NCBI GenBank assembly: GCA_903813345.2
Contig: CAIIXF020000008.1
Span: forward strand, 4,723,341 to 4,787,340
DNA from: Owenia fusiformis
Lineage: Eukaryota; Annelida; Polychaeta; Sabellida; Oweniidae
Length of the DNA: 64,000 bases
Reading direction: 5' to 3'
The notes beneath the pieces were generated by a model. It did no database searches. It was not told the origin of the DNA and saw nothing but the letters and a program-made list of their open reading frames with translations. A program made the position numbers and the translations under genes. Position 1 is the first letter of the stretch, and every line of letters starts with the position of its first letter. Shown here piece by piece: positions 43,771-54,354 of this stretch.

Positions 43771-45614
43771 ATACCAGTAGTTAAACCGGACATCAGATTT
43801 CTGATATATGACATTTCTTTGTCATTGGCAAAGTTAGAAAAGCTTTCAAGGCATCTATAATGTTGCTTGCAATCTTTTAATGTCTAATGATATTTAAATG
43901 TACATTACTATCTACTTGAAGATTATTATCTTATTTTGTGAAGAAATTATTAATCTTATTTATTCTGATAATAGATGATACAACAGTCTGGTGCCTGAAA
44001 ACTTACCTTATTCCTTTAAATCACTGGCAGGAAGGAAACTCGATTGTTATATAAAAAAATGCCTTCTTAGAAATAGGTATTTGCTTAATGGCCCTTTACA
44101 TAGAAATGACACCATTGAGAAATAGTGAAGGTATATCACGTGATTGACGACAAAAAATCAACCATTGAATTATTAAGTTTTGTTTGAACTGTTATTGTAT
44201 GTTTTTCGTTTCAGCTTTAAAATTATGATAAAATGTCAGGTTAACCAGTCTTAGTTAACCAACCTATTAACAGGTAAATTATAGCTAAGTTCCAATGGAT
44301 AGTTACCAGTTTCACCACCAGTTGGCTAACTTGAGTCAAAAGACCTCTGAACTTGAATAATTTATAGATTTAGTAGATCATTTAACAAATCTACCACTTA
44401 AAATTTATTCAGTTAAAAAAAAAATATTTCACTCATTTGTCCCATTGATTAAGGGGATTGTTTCGTTTGCAGTCTCACAATTTGTGAGACTGTATTTGTT
44501 TAAATCCAACAACTGTGTTGTCTGTATTTGTTGTCTGTATTCTCCTTACTGTAATGTAACACTGATTGCTCTTAATGCTCTTGCTCTCAGCAATGTATCC
44601 ACATTAATATTTTTTCATAGTCCAATCATCTCAATTGCCATTGAATTACTCAGATGCGAGTAGGTAGCCACCAGGTGACTGATTCGGGGGAAATAACATG
44701 GCAGGGTATTACAAAATTTACTTAAACCTGAATATTCATCAGTTTTAGTGGTTCACTTTTCATATTATCATATTACCATTATGTATGTGATAGTTGTACA
44801 AATTAAAATATATCCAGTAAAAGAAAATATTATCTGCCCAACACAAGAAAAGATATTTCACTTTTGTGGTTTTACAACATGGGGTCTATGGGGAATCTCC
44901 CCGACCTAGAAGTCACATTTTTAAAGAAAATTAAATTTTCAAAGTTGATAAACTCTTTTCAAAACCACATTTCTCGATGTAATTTTACATGTAGATTCCA
45001 AATATGACATCAGTTTGACTGAATTGTGAATAATGACGTAAATCAAGATTATTTCTACTCGCATCTAGGATATTGTACCAGAATTATTAATAATAAATCA
45101 GAAATGAGAGGACAAAACTTTTAAATAGATGTATACTAGTAATATACATGTATGTGTGTGCATTGAGATTGAACACTTCCATTTCAAGTCTTTTAGCATA
45201 TTATTACTTATTAAAATCATCTCCTTCATGACATGAAAAGCATCCTCATAGTTATCTGTGTTGCAGTTTATCCTGACCACAAAGTTAGACTTCATTTTTG
45301 TTTGGGTCTCTATTGTTGATAGAAATCTGGTTTCAAGTTTCATATACATGTAGTATAAAGGGTCTACTGTCTTACATTAAACTGTTCGATGTCATATAGA
45401 ATAAAGGGTCTAGTGTCTAACATTGAACTGTTCAAAGAAGGAAAGAAGGTTTTCAGGAACTAAAGCATGTTTGTCTCATTTTCTATCCATGGACTGAAAT
45501 GAAAGAAAGGTAGAATGACTACTCTGATATAAGTTTGCTGTTGCTGTGTATTTTACCAATATGTAGGAATCAATATTATTTATTGATCACAAATGTCAGT
45601 TTGATCACTTTCCT
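43771..45614. other. No gene supported
   Basis: Probably intron or 5' flank of the HHIP-like gene. No exon was recognised. Confidence 0.4.
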
Positions 45615-45675
45615 TTGTACTTGATTGAATACACACTTGAGCCTCTATATTCCTTACATGAGTATGTTGCGATTG

Positions 45676-46389
45676 TAAACAAGGGAAGGATCATATGTGG
45701 TGATATGGAACAAGATGCCAATGAGGAAATAGACATTGCAGGTGTGAACAAGGGAAGGATCATATGTTGTTATGTGAGGCAAGATGCGTATGAGAAAATA
45801 GACATTATAGAACCTTGTGTTCTTAATTATATACCTTTGTATATTGCAGGTGTGAACAAGGGAAGGATCATATGTGGTGATGTGGGGCAAGATGCCTATG
45901 AGGAAATAGACATTATAGATACTGGTGGTCTTAATTATATACCTTTGTATATTGCAGGTGTGAACAAGGGAAGGATCATATGTGGTGATGTGGGGCCACA
46001 TGCCTATGAGGAAATAGACATTATAGAACCTGGTGGTCTTAATTATATACCTTTGTATATTGCAGGTGTGAACAAGGGAAGGATCATATGTGGTGATGTG
46101 GGACAAGATGCCTATGAGGAAATAGACATTATAGAGCCTGGTGGTCTTAATTATATATCTTTGTATATTGCAGGTGTGAACAAGGGAAGGATCATATGTG
46201 GTGATGTGGGACAAGATGCCTATGAGGAAATAGACATTATAGAACCTGGTGGTCTTAATTATATACCTTTGTATATTGCAGGTGTGAACAAGGGAAGGAT
46301 CATATGTGGTGATGTGGGACAAGATGCCTATGAGGAAATAGACATTATAGAGCCTGGTGGTCTTAATTATATATCTTTGTATATTGCAG
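45676..46389 (+). repeat. In-frame 108-bp tandem array of intron end plus exon start
   Basis: One partial unit (from 45676) is followed by six full units starting at 45742, 45850, 45958, 46066, 46174 and 46282. The seventh start, 46390, is the functional exon. Each unit has the exon beginning (GTGTGAACAAGGGAAGGATC, encoding [20 protein letters not shown]) and a shared AATTATAT..CTTTGTATATTGCAG stretch that ends as a 3' splice site. The unit length is exactly 36 codons, so the array is open throughout (and by symmetry on the other strand). Units at 45742 and 45958 carry more changes than the later ones. Confidence 0.92.
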
Positions 46390-46533
46390 GTGTGAACAAG
46401 GGAAGGATCATATGTGGTGATGTGGGACAAGATGCCTATGAGGAAATAGACATTATAGAGCCTGGTGGTAATTTTGGATGGAACTCTAGAGAAGGATTTG
46501 AGTGTTTTAGAGATGACCTATGTGGGAAAATAG
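46390..46533 (+). CDS. HHIP-like gene exon 1 of 5 seen: GSDH-domain segment
   Basis: The exon encodes [20 protein letters not shown], then [20 protein letters not shown] and on to GKI. This is the conserved stretch GRx(F/I)CGDVGQ..YEEVD..GGNYGWR.REGFEC of hedgehog-interacting-protein-like proteins (HHIPL1/2), in the glucose/sorbosone dehydrogenase-like beta-propeller. The acceptor is TGTATATTGCAG and the donor is ATAG|GTAAGT. It follows six full and one partial upstream copy of its first half. HHIP-like proteins are secreted. HHIP itself binds Hedgehog, but for the HHIPL proteins this role is not established. Confidence 0.85.
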
Positions 46534-46665
46534 GTAAGTTTTAATATTGTAGCAGTGTAGTTAAAACAGTATAAGAATCTTGTGTGAATTTATTAATGCT
46601 ATTTCCTGAAGTGCCACAAAATCTAGATAAAAAACCACTAACTAACTCGTATATGTGTACCTTAA

Positions 46666-46806
<141 letters not shown>

Positions 46807-46938
46807 TAAGAAATATTTAATCTTGAACTAATATTTCACAGCAGATATATTTCATTAAGAAAAACCTAGTGTTATTTTGTTATCTATGACATGGCAGTGC
46901 AACCACAAACTTCCCATAATGATTCTGTAAAAATTACT

Positions 46939-47620
46939 TGAAGGGTCCATGTGCAGTATGGCAAGTGACTTAAGACAGTCATATCTTTCACCATGAGTAT
47001 TTTCTGGGTATAAATACAGTGGAAAATATGTTTTCTTTTAAGTGATGTCCCCATGATAGTAAAAAATCAATCCCACTCTCAGAAAAATTATGGATTAGGA
47101 CCCCACCTTGTCACTTTTTTAAAAATGTAAGGCTTATTTTCTCAATTTTAATGTATCAAAAGTTTCTTCTACACTATATTAATAACTTCTGGGGATGGGT
47201 ATTGAAATGCAATAGAGTTAAAAACCACATTTCCAATGTTATTTTCCCATATGGAAAAGTTTTCAGCATGATTTTGGCCATCGAAAATTGATATCTTCAA
47301 AACTAGACTTTCAATACCATTCTACTTTTTAAGATGTTTTAGCCCCTTGTTGAATAATGTTTTCATTCAATAAAAATCAGAAAAAGAAGATGCTCTTTTC
47401 AGCAAATAAGTTCAACATTTTGAAAAAATTGTTGAAGTGGGGTCCCTATTTATAATTTTTTGAATTGTTCGATTGATATTTTTATCATCATGAGGACTTC
47501 ACTTGAAGGAAAACATATTGTTCTAATAAAAACCACTGTATTTATACCCAGAAAGTAGTCATGATGAAAGATATGACCGTCTAAAATCACTTGCCATACT
47601 GCACATGGACCTTTAATGTA
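46939..47620. repeat. Foldback element in a HHIP-like intron
   Basis: AAGGGTCCATGTGCAGTATG at the left is mirrored by CATACTGCACATGGACCTTT at the right. Inner segments (for example GGACCCCACCTTGTCACTT against AAGTGGGGTCC) also pair. The arms are about 340 bp with moderate divergence. Non-coding. Confidence 0.82.
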
Positions 47621-47727
47621 AAGCCTAAAATTATCCGAAGCTAACCTAAAATCGTCTAAGGCTAACCTTAAACTATATTGAAGTTTGTTTATCAGTCACT
47701 GAGTTAAACACTTATTGATTGTTTCAG

Positions 47728-47870
47728 CCGTATTTGGAAGATGATTGAAGACCCCACAACTGGCCAATGGGATAACAGTGAAGTCACAATGTGTGGACCA
47801 GACGTCTGCTTTAATGGTCTTGTAGGAACCTATGAACCAAACATTCTTTCATTTGGGGAGGATCAAGATG
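47728..47870 (+). CDS. HHIP-like gene exon 3 of 5 seen
   Basis: It encodes RIWKMIEDPTTGQWDNSEVT, followed by a CGPDVCF segment and NILSFGEDQDG. Family members have RLM.L.ENP.TGQW..S.IC and ISFGEDE.GELY here. The acceptor is TTGTTTCAG and the donor is GATG|GTGAGG. Phase joins exon 4 to give the GEDQDGELYIL motif. The intron before it holds the foldback at 46939-47620. Confidence 0.88.
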
Positions 47871-48140
47871 GTGAGGAAGTTTTACTCAAGCAAAATGTCA
47901 CTCGAATGGTTTAATATGCAAGAAATATAAATAAGTCTTTAAAAGCCACACATTGACCATACAGTGTATATAAATATCTTTGACATGAATATTAAAGTTC
48001 TCTTTGTAAGTTTGTTTATTCAGATTCTTTACTATACCATCTACATGTATATTATTTTTGTTCTTTGATCTATTATTAATTAATATTATTATATAAATTA
48101 TGTACAGTCTGCCTCCTCATTAAATATTTTAATGTTACAG

Positions 48141-48222
48141 GTGAGCTGTATATACTCACTACTGATTTTGCAAGCAGCACTAGTGCAAGTGGAAAAGTAT
48201 ACAAGATTGTGGATCCTATTAG
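48141..48222 (+). CDS. HHIP-like gene exon 4 of 5 seen
   Basis: It encodes ELYILTTDFASSTSASGKVY, then KIVDPI, matching the family pattern GELYF.STG.PSA..G.VYKI(I/V)D. This ends the propeller. The acceptor is AATGTTACAG and the donor is ATTAG|GTATCA. Directly downstream in the intron lies a foldback element. Confidence 0.87.
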
Positions 48223-48266
48223 GTATCATTTCATGTACAGTATTTCAGTTTAGAAACTCTTATAGT

Positions 48267-48650
48267 CCATTTGTCACCCCTATACATCCAATAGTGAACC
48301 TAGAAATTGTTAAAAGTACGATGTTTTATGGTCGATTTATGATAATAAGGGTTTTCTGAAGTGATTTAACTGGGTTGCCAAAAAAGTTTGTTTGGGGAAA
48401 AAATTATATAGGCTGATTAGGGAGGGGTGCAATAGCTTAACATGGCGTTGACTATTGACTTAGCGTTGGGATACCACCATATACCTAGTATGTTACCATG
48501 GGAATAGATACAAAATTTTTCCCCAAAGTTATTTTTTTGGCAACCCAGCTAAATCACTCCAATAATCCCTAATGATAGTATTTACGCAGAAAAACATCAT
48601 ACTTTTAACTATTCATACGTTTAGAAAATGACAAATGGACTATTATCAAT
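48267..48650. repeat. Foldback/MITE in a HHIP-like intron
   Basis: ATAGTCCATTTGTCA at the left is matched by TGACAAATGGACTAT at the right. The inner arms GGGTTGCCAAAAAAGTTTG and its complement near 48525-48548 pair over about 45 bp. The plus-strand frame across the exon and this repeat is an artefact. Confidence 0.82.
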
Positions 48651-48786
48651 GTTTGCAGGAAAGCTCCACCTATTCATTCTTTTGCCCAACTATACGAATT
48701 GTGTTTCATATATTTATCGATGAAGACTTCACAGTGTAAACTATGTATGCTATGTTGTAGAACAAAATGTATCCTTCACATGGTTA

Positions 48787-49485
48787 TCCCACGAACGAAG
48801 TTCGGGGGGATATAGAGAAGCCGTCCGTCCGACTGTGTGTCCTGGGCGATAACTCCAATAGCGCTTTATGGATTTGGTTCAAATTTTATAGGCTTATGCC
48901 TTATGAGTGTAGGACCTCTGCTCAAGAAGGAATTTTCAATATGGGCGCTCAATTTTAAAATGGCCGCCATTTTTCATAAAAATGTAATCGTTGATAACTC
49001 AAATACAAGTTGACGGATTTGGTTCAAATTTTATATGATGATGCTTAGGGACACAGTAGCTACGTTCGACAAAATTTTTTCAAGTTGGCAGCTTAATTTC
49101 AAAATGGCGGCAATTATTCGTAAGAAACGTAATCTTTGATAACTCATATACCAGTGAACAAATTTGGTTGAAATTTTATATTATTATGTCTAGGGACACA
49201 GAAGCTCTGTTCAAAAAATAATTTTCAAGATGGCGGCTGAATTTCAAGATGGGGGCCAATTTTCGTAAAAAATGTAATCTTTGATAACTCATATACCAGT
49301 GAACGGATTTGGTTCAAATTTTATATGATGATGCCTAGTTCACAATGGTATAAACTAACTTTGTGCCAAATTTCATGCTTCTATCACAAAGTGCACAAAC
49401 ATTTCAACATTAACACTAGCTATAATAAGCATAATATGTTTTCTTCGGTATGATTTGCTACTCCGTGGAGTTACTGTTTTTCTAG
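48787..49485 (+). mobile_element. Helitron-like non-autonomous element, 699 bp
   Basis: It starts TCCCACGAACGAAGTTCGGG (preceded by A) and ends in a small hairpin ACTCCGTGGAGT followed after about a dozen bases by CTAG (followed by T). A 5' TC, a 3' hairpin plus CTRR and insertion between A and T are Helitron hallmarks. Inside are a GTCCGTCCG stretch and about three ~155-bp units with AAAATGGC.GCCAT. The Helitron call is inference, since no Rep/helicase gene is present. Confidence 0.6.
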
Positions 49486-49737
49486 TTAATTTTTAAAACA
49501 AAGTAAGCCAAAAAATCACTTTTGATCTGTTTTTCCTGCCATCTTTTCAACCTTATTGGAAACTGGGCATCGAAACTGGTCCAACATTGAAACTGGTCCA
49601 AGGTGACATATTGTTATAGTCTCCAACTTTTTGTGGATGACGTTTGGAGGTTGAAGTTTAGTGTTCGGCAGTTGTTGTTTGGCAATCGGTGACCGTAAAA
49701 ATAAAGGTGGTGACATTTTGCATGTTAATGCCTTGTA

Positions 49738-50730
49738 CAGGGTGTCCAAAAAACAGGACCGTAAGAAAGTTAAATAACTCAGTCAATTTTGCATATTTTG
49801 CCTTGAAATTTCAGAATTATTTAGTTCATTCAATGTGAATTTCGTCATGAAAGTTTGATAATAATCTACCAATTGAGTCAAAAACTACAGCTCCTTACAA
49901 AACATGCCCCAAATGTGCAAATCTCATCTCTATGCACAATTCAATCCGGCGAACAAAGCTGTTGATGATCCTCCTACACACATGTCTTTCTGAATGGACA
50001 AGTTTGTTCCAAGAACAATTGCTACTGGGGCTTACATCCTCCTGATGAAGTGTTACAGCATCCATTGCATTCTGAACAATGCACTCCCTGGGTGGCAATG
50101 AGGAAACATGGAATCATCAGTCCCTTTTGGTTCGAAGATGACTGGGGACTTGCTATCACCATGAACAAGGACCGGTAAGTTCTCAGCAAGTTTTGGAGGT
50201 CACTAAGCACCAGAAGGGACATCTAAAGAGATAATTAAGCAGTGGTTTCAACAATCCAATACCACACCAACACTGCAAATGATATGCTGAAATGGTTTAG
50301 GCAATGCTTTGGTGGTCAGCTCATCAGTTGCAGAACGCAAACCATATGGGCAGCTCATTCGCCTGATCTAAATCCTCAAAATTTTTATCTATGAGGATTT
50401 CTCAAAGCCAATGTGTATACTGACAGGCCCCTAACAATCTTAAGAGGGCAATAACTACCCCAATATTTACCATCCACATTAATGTGTATAGGTAAGGGTC
50501 ATTAACAACTTTGTTCGCAGGATTCGTTTGTGCATAGAGAGGAGAAGTGCCCACTTTGAGCATGTTTTGTAAAGGACTGTAGTTTTTGACACAATAAACA
50601 GATTATCATCAAACTTTCAGAACAAAATTCACATTGAATGAACTAAATAATTCTTAAATTTCAAGGCAAAATATGCAAAATTGACCGAGTTATTCAACTT
50701 TGTTACGGTCCTGTTTTTTTGGACACCCTG
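49738..50730 (+). mobile_element. Tc1/mariner-type transposon, 993 bp, degraded
   Basis: The inverted ends are CAGGGTGTCCAAAAAACAGG and its complement, flanked by TA at 49736-49737 and 50731-50732, the target rule of this superfamily. The pairing continues inward for about 150 bp. The length is slightly short for a full element. Confidence 0.9.
50089..50430 (+). pseudogene. Transposase remnant (DDE, Tc1/mariner type)
   Basis: Broken frames give WVAMRKHGIISPFWFEDDWG and, further on, WAAHSPDLNPQNFYL, the typical C-terminal catalytic region (HSPDLNP with the third acidic residue, followed by a FxLWG-like motif that here has a stop). Stops and frameshifts make it non-functional. Confidence 0.8.
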
Positions 50731-50907
50731 TATACAATGTATAATGGTTCTATTCTAAGAAAAGTAAAAGTTGCAGGAAATACATGTGTGAATTTATGGA
50801 TTCTTAAAAACACCCAATTAGTTTACATTATAAAACAAAGATATGTAATGTACATAGTACAAAGATATTAGATTTTATTTATTAGATGTGTAATATTTTT
50901 CTTGCAG

Positions 50908-50972
50908 ACGTGGCGACCCTGAGTCTTGTGGTGGGGGTCCTGTAACCTGGAAACCAACACCAACCACTACAG
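50908..50972 (+). CDS. HHIP-like gene exon 5 of 5 seen: linker after the propeller
   Basis: It encodes RGDPESCGGGPVTWKPTPTT in phase with exon 4. The acceptor is TTTTTCTTGCAG and the donor is ACAG|GTACAG. The Thr/Pro-rich end resembles the linker that follows the propeller in HHIPL1-type proteins, where an SRCR domain comes next. No SRCR exon is found in the remaining 13 kb, so the gene may end differently or run through a very long intron. N-terminal exons (folate-receptor-like domain and first propeller blades) are also missing upstream. Confidence 0.75.
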
Positions 50973-53900
50973 GTACAGTTAACTTATTCATTATACATAT
51001 ATGTGTTTGTTCATTTGTTATAATTACATTGTAATCTTAACAAAATGATTGATTCACAAGACTCTGCCAGACTATACTACATGCTATTTCAGAATATTGA
51101 ATGTTTTATTCTGCAAAGTAATAACAGTATATACACCAACATACTTATACTCACAGAAATATGATTCATAATTCTAAACACTAAGATCTTTTAATGCCTT
51201 AACTTTTAGTTCTAGTAAGCATTTACTACTGTGAATCACTGTTCTGCCAAATATGTTTTCTATATATTGGTAATAAAAATGTTATTTGAAAATACTTTGG
51301 CCCACTTTGTTGGGGCACCTTATACTTTGGTGTACTTTTTGTGTAACATGAGATATGAATGTGTGTACATACTGCAGTGAATATGGCACCACCACTTTAA
51401 AATTTATCTGTTATGACTACTAAGAAGGGGAATATGAATGCACAATGGGTTTAATGAGGTGATATAATGAGGCAATTATCCCAGCGTTGTTCATCGGCTC
51501 GTGTAAAAAATCACTGGGGCGTGTAGAAAAAGGTAGGCACCCACGGCGAAGGGAGTTTTAGCCCGTGGTTTTCCGGCGATCTAGACAGAATTGCAGCCGT
51601 TTCCCAAGGGTAAGGCCCGGCAGGGTGGGGTCACTTCACGTCGAGACGATTGGCGCAAACGGCGAGGTCGTAGCTCTCACAGTTCGGGAGCTAGGGTTTG
51701 ACAACCGTGGACCCCCCAGGGGTTGAGTTTCCAGCCATAAAAACTACATTTTTCTTGTAAGCTTGCTACATATATTTCCTCCAGGCTAGGACAACAACAA
51801 CGTAAAAAAGAGCTAAATAAAGCAAGAAAAAAATAGTTTGGATATTTTGGAATTTATTACTGTGTTCTCGTGTGCTATACAAGTTGCATATTCTCGTTTC
51901 TCGTGTATTTGTACAACACATATCAATACTTATTCCCCTTTTAGACCTTAACGCTTAACACGAGTATGAAACACATTAGCTTGGATTTGTGGATGGTCGC
52001 GATCAGAGTTTATTACTGGTCTCATTGCGTGTGTTATACGTGTTGTATATTCTTGTTTCTCTGTTTTCTTGTATTTATGTAAACATATTAATATTTTTTC
52101 CCTTTTACCTAAACACGATCATGAGTGAGTGTACATAGTATATACAAAGTGTAAAATACACCTCAATTACCACTTGAATGGAACAAACTTTCCAATGATT
52201 GATTTTTGACATAATCCTATGTAATAAGTTTAACCAAATAAAAACATGTGTGTTTTTTTTATTTTTTGGCAATTTTGTTTCAATCAAAAGCTGCAATATA
52301 AAATTGTGGAAATATTCTTGCAACTCTGGTAGAAAACAGATGATTTAGTCAAACGTTAGAGGTGACAAAAATTTTATTTTTTTTATTTGTGGTCGCGTTG
52401 GTCTGGTGCGCAAGGAAACATTAATATATCATTGCTTGGTCAGATGTTGAAATCTGCTTCTGGCTTTTCTATAAGCTATTGTTGATTATTTCATGTTTAC
52501 CAATAATAATGGCACTATTGCTCTGCATTTTATGACAGCGCTCTTAAATTGTTAAACTTGAATAGCCCTAATTTAACATCTGGTCAGCCATTATCAATCA
52601 AAAGCAGATATAGAATTCGTGTATGATAAGATATTAACCAAACCTAATTCTCCTTTTCGCGGTTCGCTCTTTGAATCAGAACGTTCGCAAATATGCACTG
52701 AAAAAGCACTCAAAAAGGACAAAATTTGATTGGTCAATATTTTCCCACTAGGCATTTCGCGTAGCTATTTGCGTGACACGAAAGTTCTAAATCAAACTAA
52801 TTACTCAATTTTGTTTGTACACCCGCACGCTAAATAAAACAATGACACCATCGTAAGTATTCTTCTTTGTCATTGCTTTAATAGTCAGTATACCGAGTTT
52901 AATCAATAAAAGATTGTACAATGAACAACAAAATTCGGAAACGAGTACTATAGATTTGCTTTCGGACCACTGAACAGATTGACCTAGATAATAGCGACGC
53001 GTCTTCTTTGGTCTACTGCTCAGTTGTTTGTGGGTTTTCAACGTAACTCTATAATGTAATTTGAAGATGAATACTTTTATTCAGTTGTTGCATCGATGTC
53101 GCAGTTTTTAGTGCGGTAAGATTGGCATGAAAGTATTGAAAGTCGAATGGAATTGTTTTTTCCAATATGGCGACTAGTCTACTGATCACGTGACCTTCTC
53201 TTCCGGAATTTTTTCTCACTTTTCAATCATAGTTTTCACCACGCTATGAATTAATACAATGAAAAAAATAGCTGTTATATTAAGATTAATGAGAGATCAA
53301 TCGTTTCTAATAATTTTTTCTGTACTCTCGTACAGGAATATGAACGAATATATCGTTTGAAAAATAGGTGTAAAAATCCCCATGTTAAACCTATGAGGGA
53401 AAATAAGGAAGTATAAATTTGTTCCTCCGCGAACTGCATCATGGGAAATATTTCGCCCTTATAAGGAAAGATTTTCGCGTCTTCTCTTTTGAAGAGGGAA
53501 CAGCGATTTCGACAATTGTACACACATTAATATTGATGTTTTTTATAGAAACACAATACAACCCCATTTCTAGAAGATCCCATATAAGATCAAGAAACCC
53601 CTGTATGTTTGACAGATTGACGTTACAATGTCGTTTTTTTCGTCAAATGTGTGATTCCGTTACGCTAGAATTCATATTCAGTACGACGTCATGATCCCGC
53701 GATTTCCACGTATCTCATCCTTTGATATTCCCTTGTATTGTTTGTTCTAAACATATATATGGCTTATATTTTACCAAAGTGTTCGTCTTTGGATTGTCTT
53801 TTCGAAGCTATGATTATTTCTTTGTTTTTGAGAATATGAAAAGATATTTGCCATGTTGAAGTCTGGGTAAGACCTCAAAATTAAGATGCCACACGTAACA

Positions 53901-54354
53901 AATGACGACAAGCCTAATCTACTCCAATAGGGCTATCTTAAAAAATAGCAAATCAATCATTTTTACTTTTGGCTAAAGTATTCCCAAGATTACATGTACT
54001 TTTATTACTTCCTAATAATATTATCGGAGGAATATACACAATGCTGGACTACAATGACAAACACCGAAAACATCATCACGCTTGAAAGGTCAAAACGTGA
54101 TACGTGATACTATTACATATTAAAACATTTTTCATGATGAAATGTCACAGGGCGTATTTTTTTTTCTTTTTCAAATATAGTTTATTCCAATTTAGGTTTT
54201 TACGATACAGAAATACAATAATACAATTAATTACAATAATGCATAATGAGTTATGTTTTAATCATTTTCCATTTGTTTTTAAAAAATACATTTTTACGAG
54301 TACAGATTTCAAAATTTAAAGTTTTAATAGTGCCTTCAAAATTACGCTTAATAC
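50973..54354. other. Intergenic or intronic, no exon supported
   Basis: I searched for an SRCR domain or other continuation of the HHIP-like gene and found none. The one notable piece is the GC-rich block at 51485-51735. Confidence 0.4.
51485..51735. other. GC-rich block of unknown nature
   Basis: About 250 bp are markedly richer in G and C than the AT-rich surroundings. They contain CCCACGGCGAAGGGAG, GCCCGGCAGGGTGGGGTCAC and GGACCCCCCAGGGG. There is no open frame and no clear tRNA, 5S or snRNA pattern. It could be a SINE, a structured RNA gene or a small CpG-type island. Confidence 0.4.

Noticed and set aside
45654-46430. 258-codon minus-strand frame across the 108-bp array
   Set aside because: It is the mirror of the in-frame tandem repeat. 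A multiple-of-3 period leaves several frames open, and the plus strand carries the HHIPL motifs.
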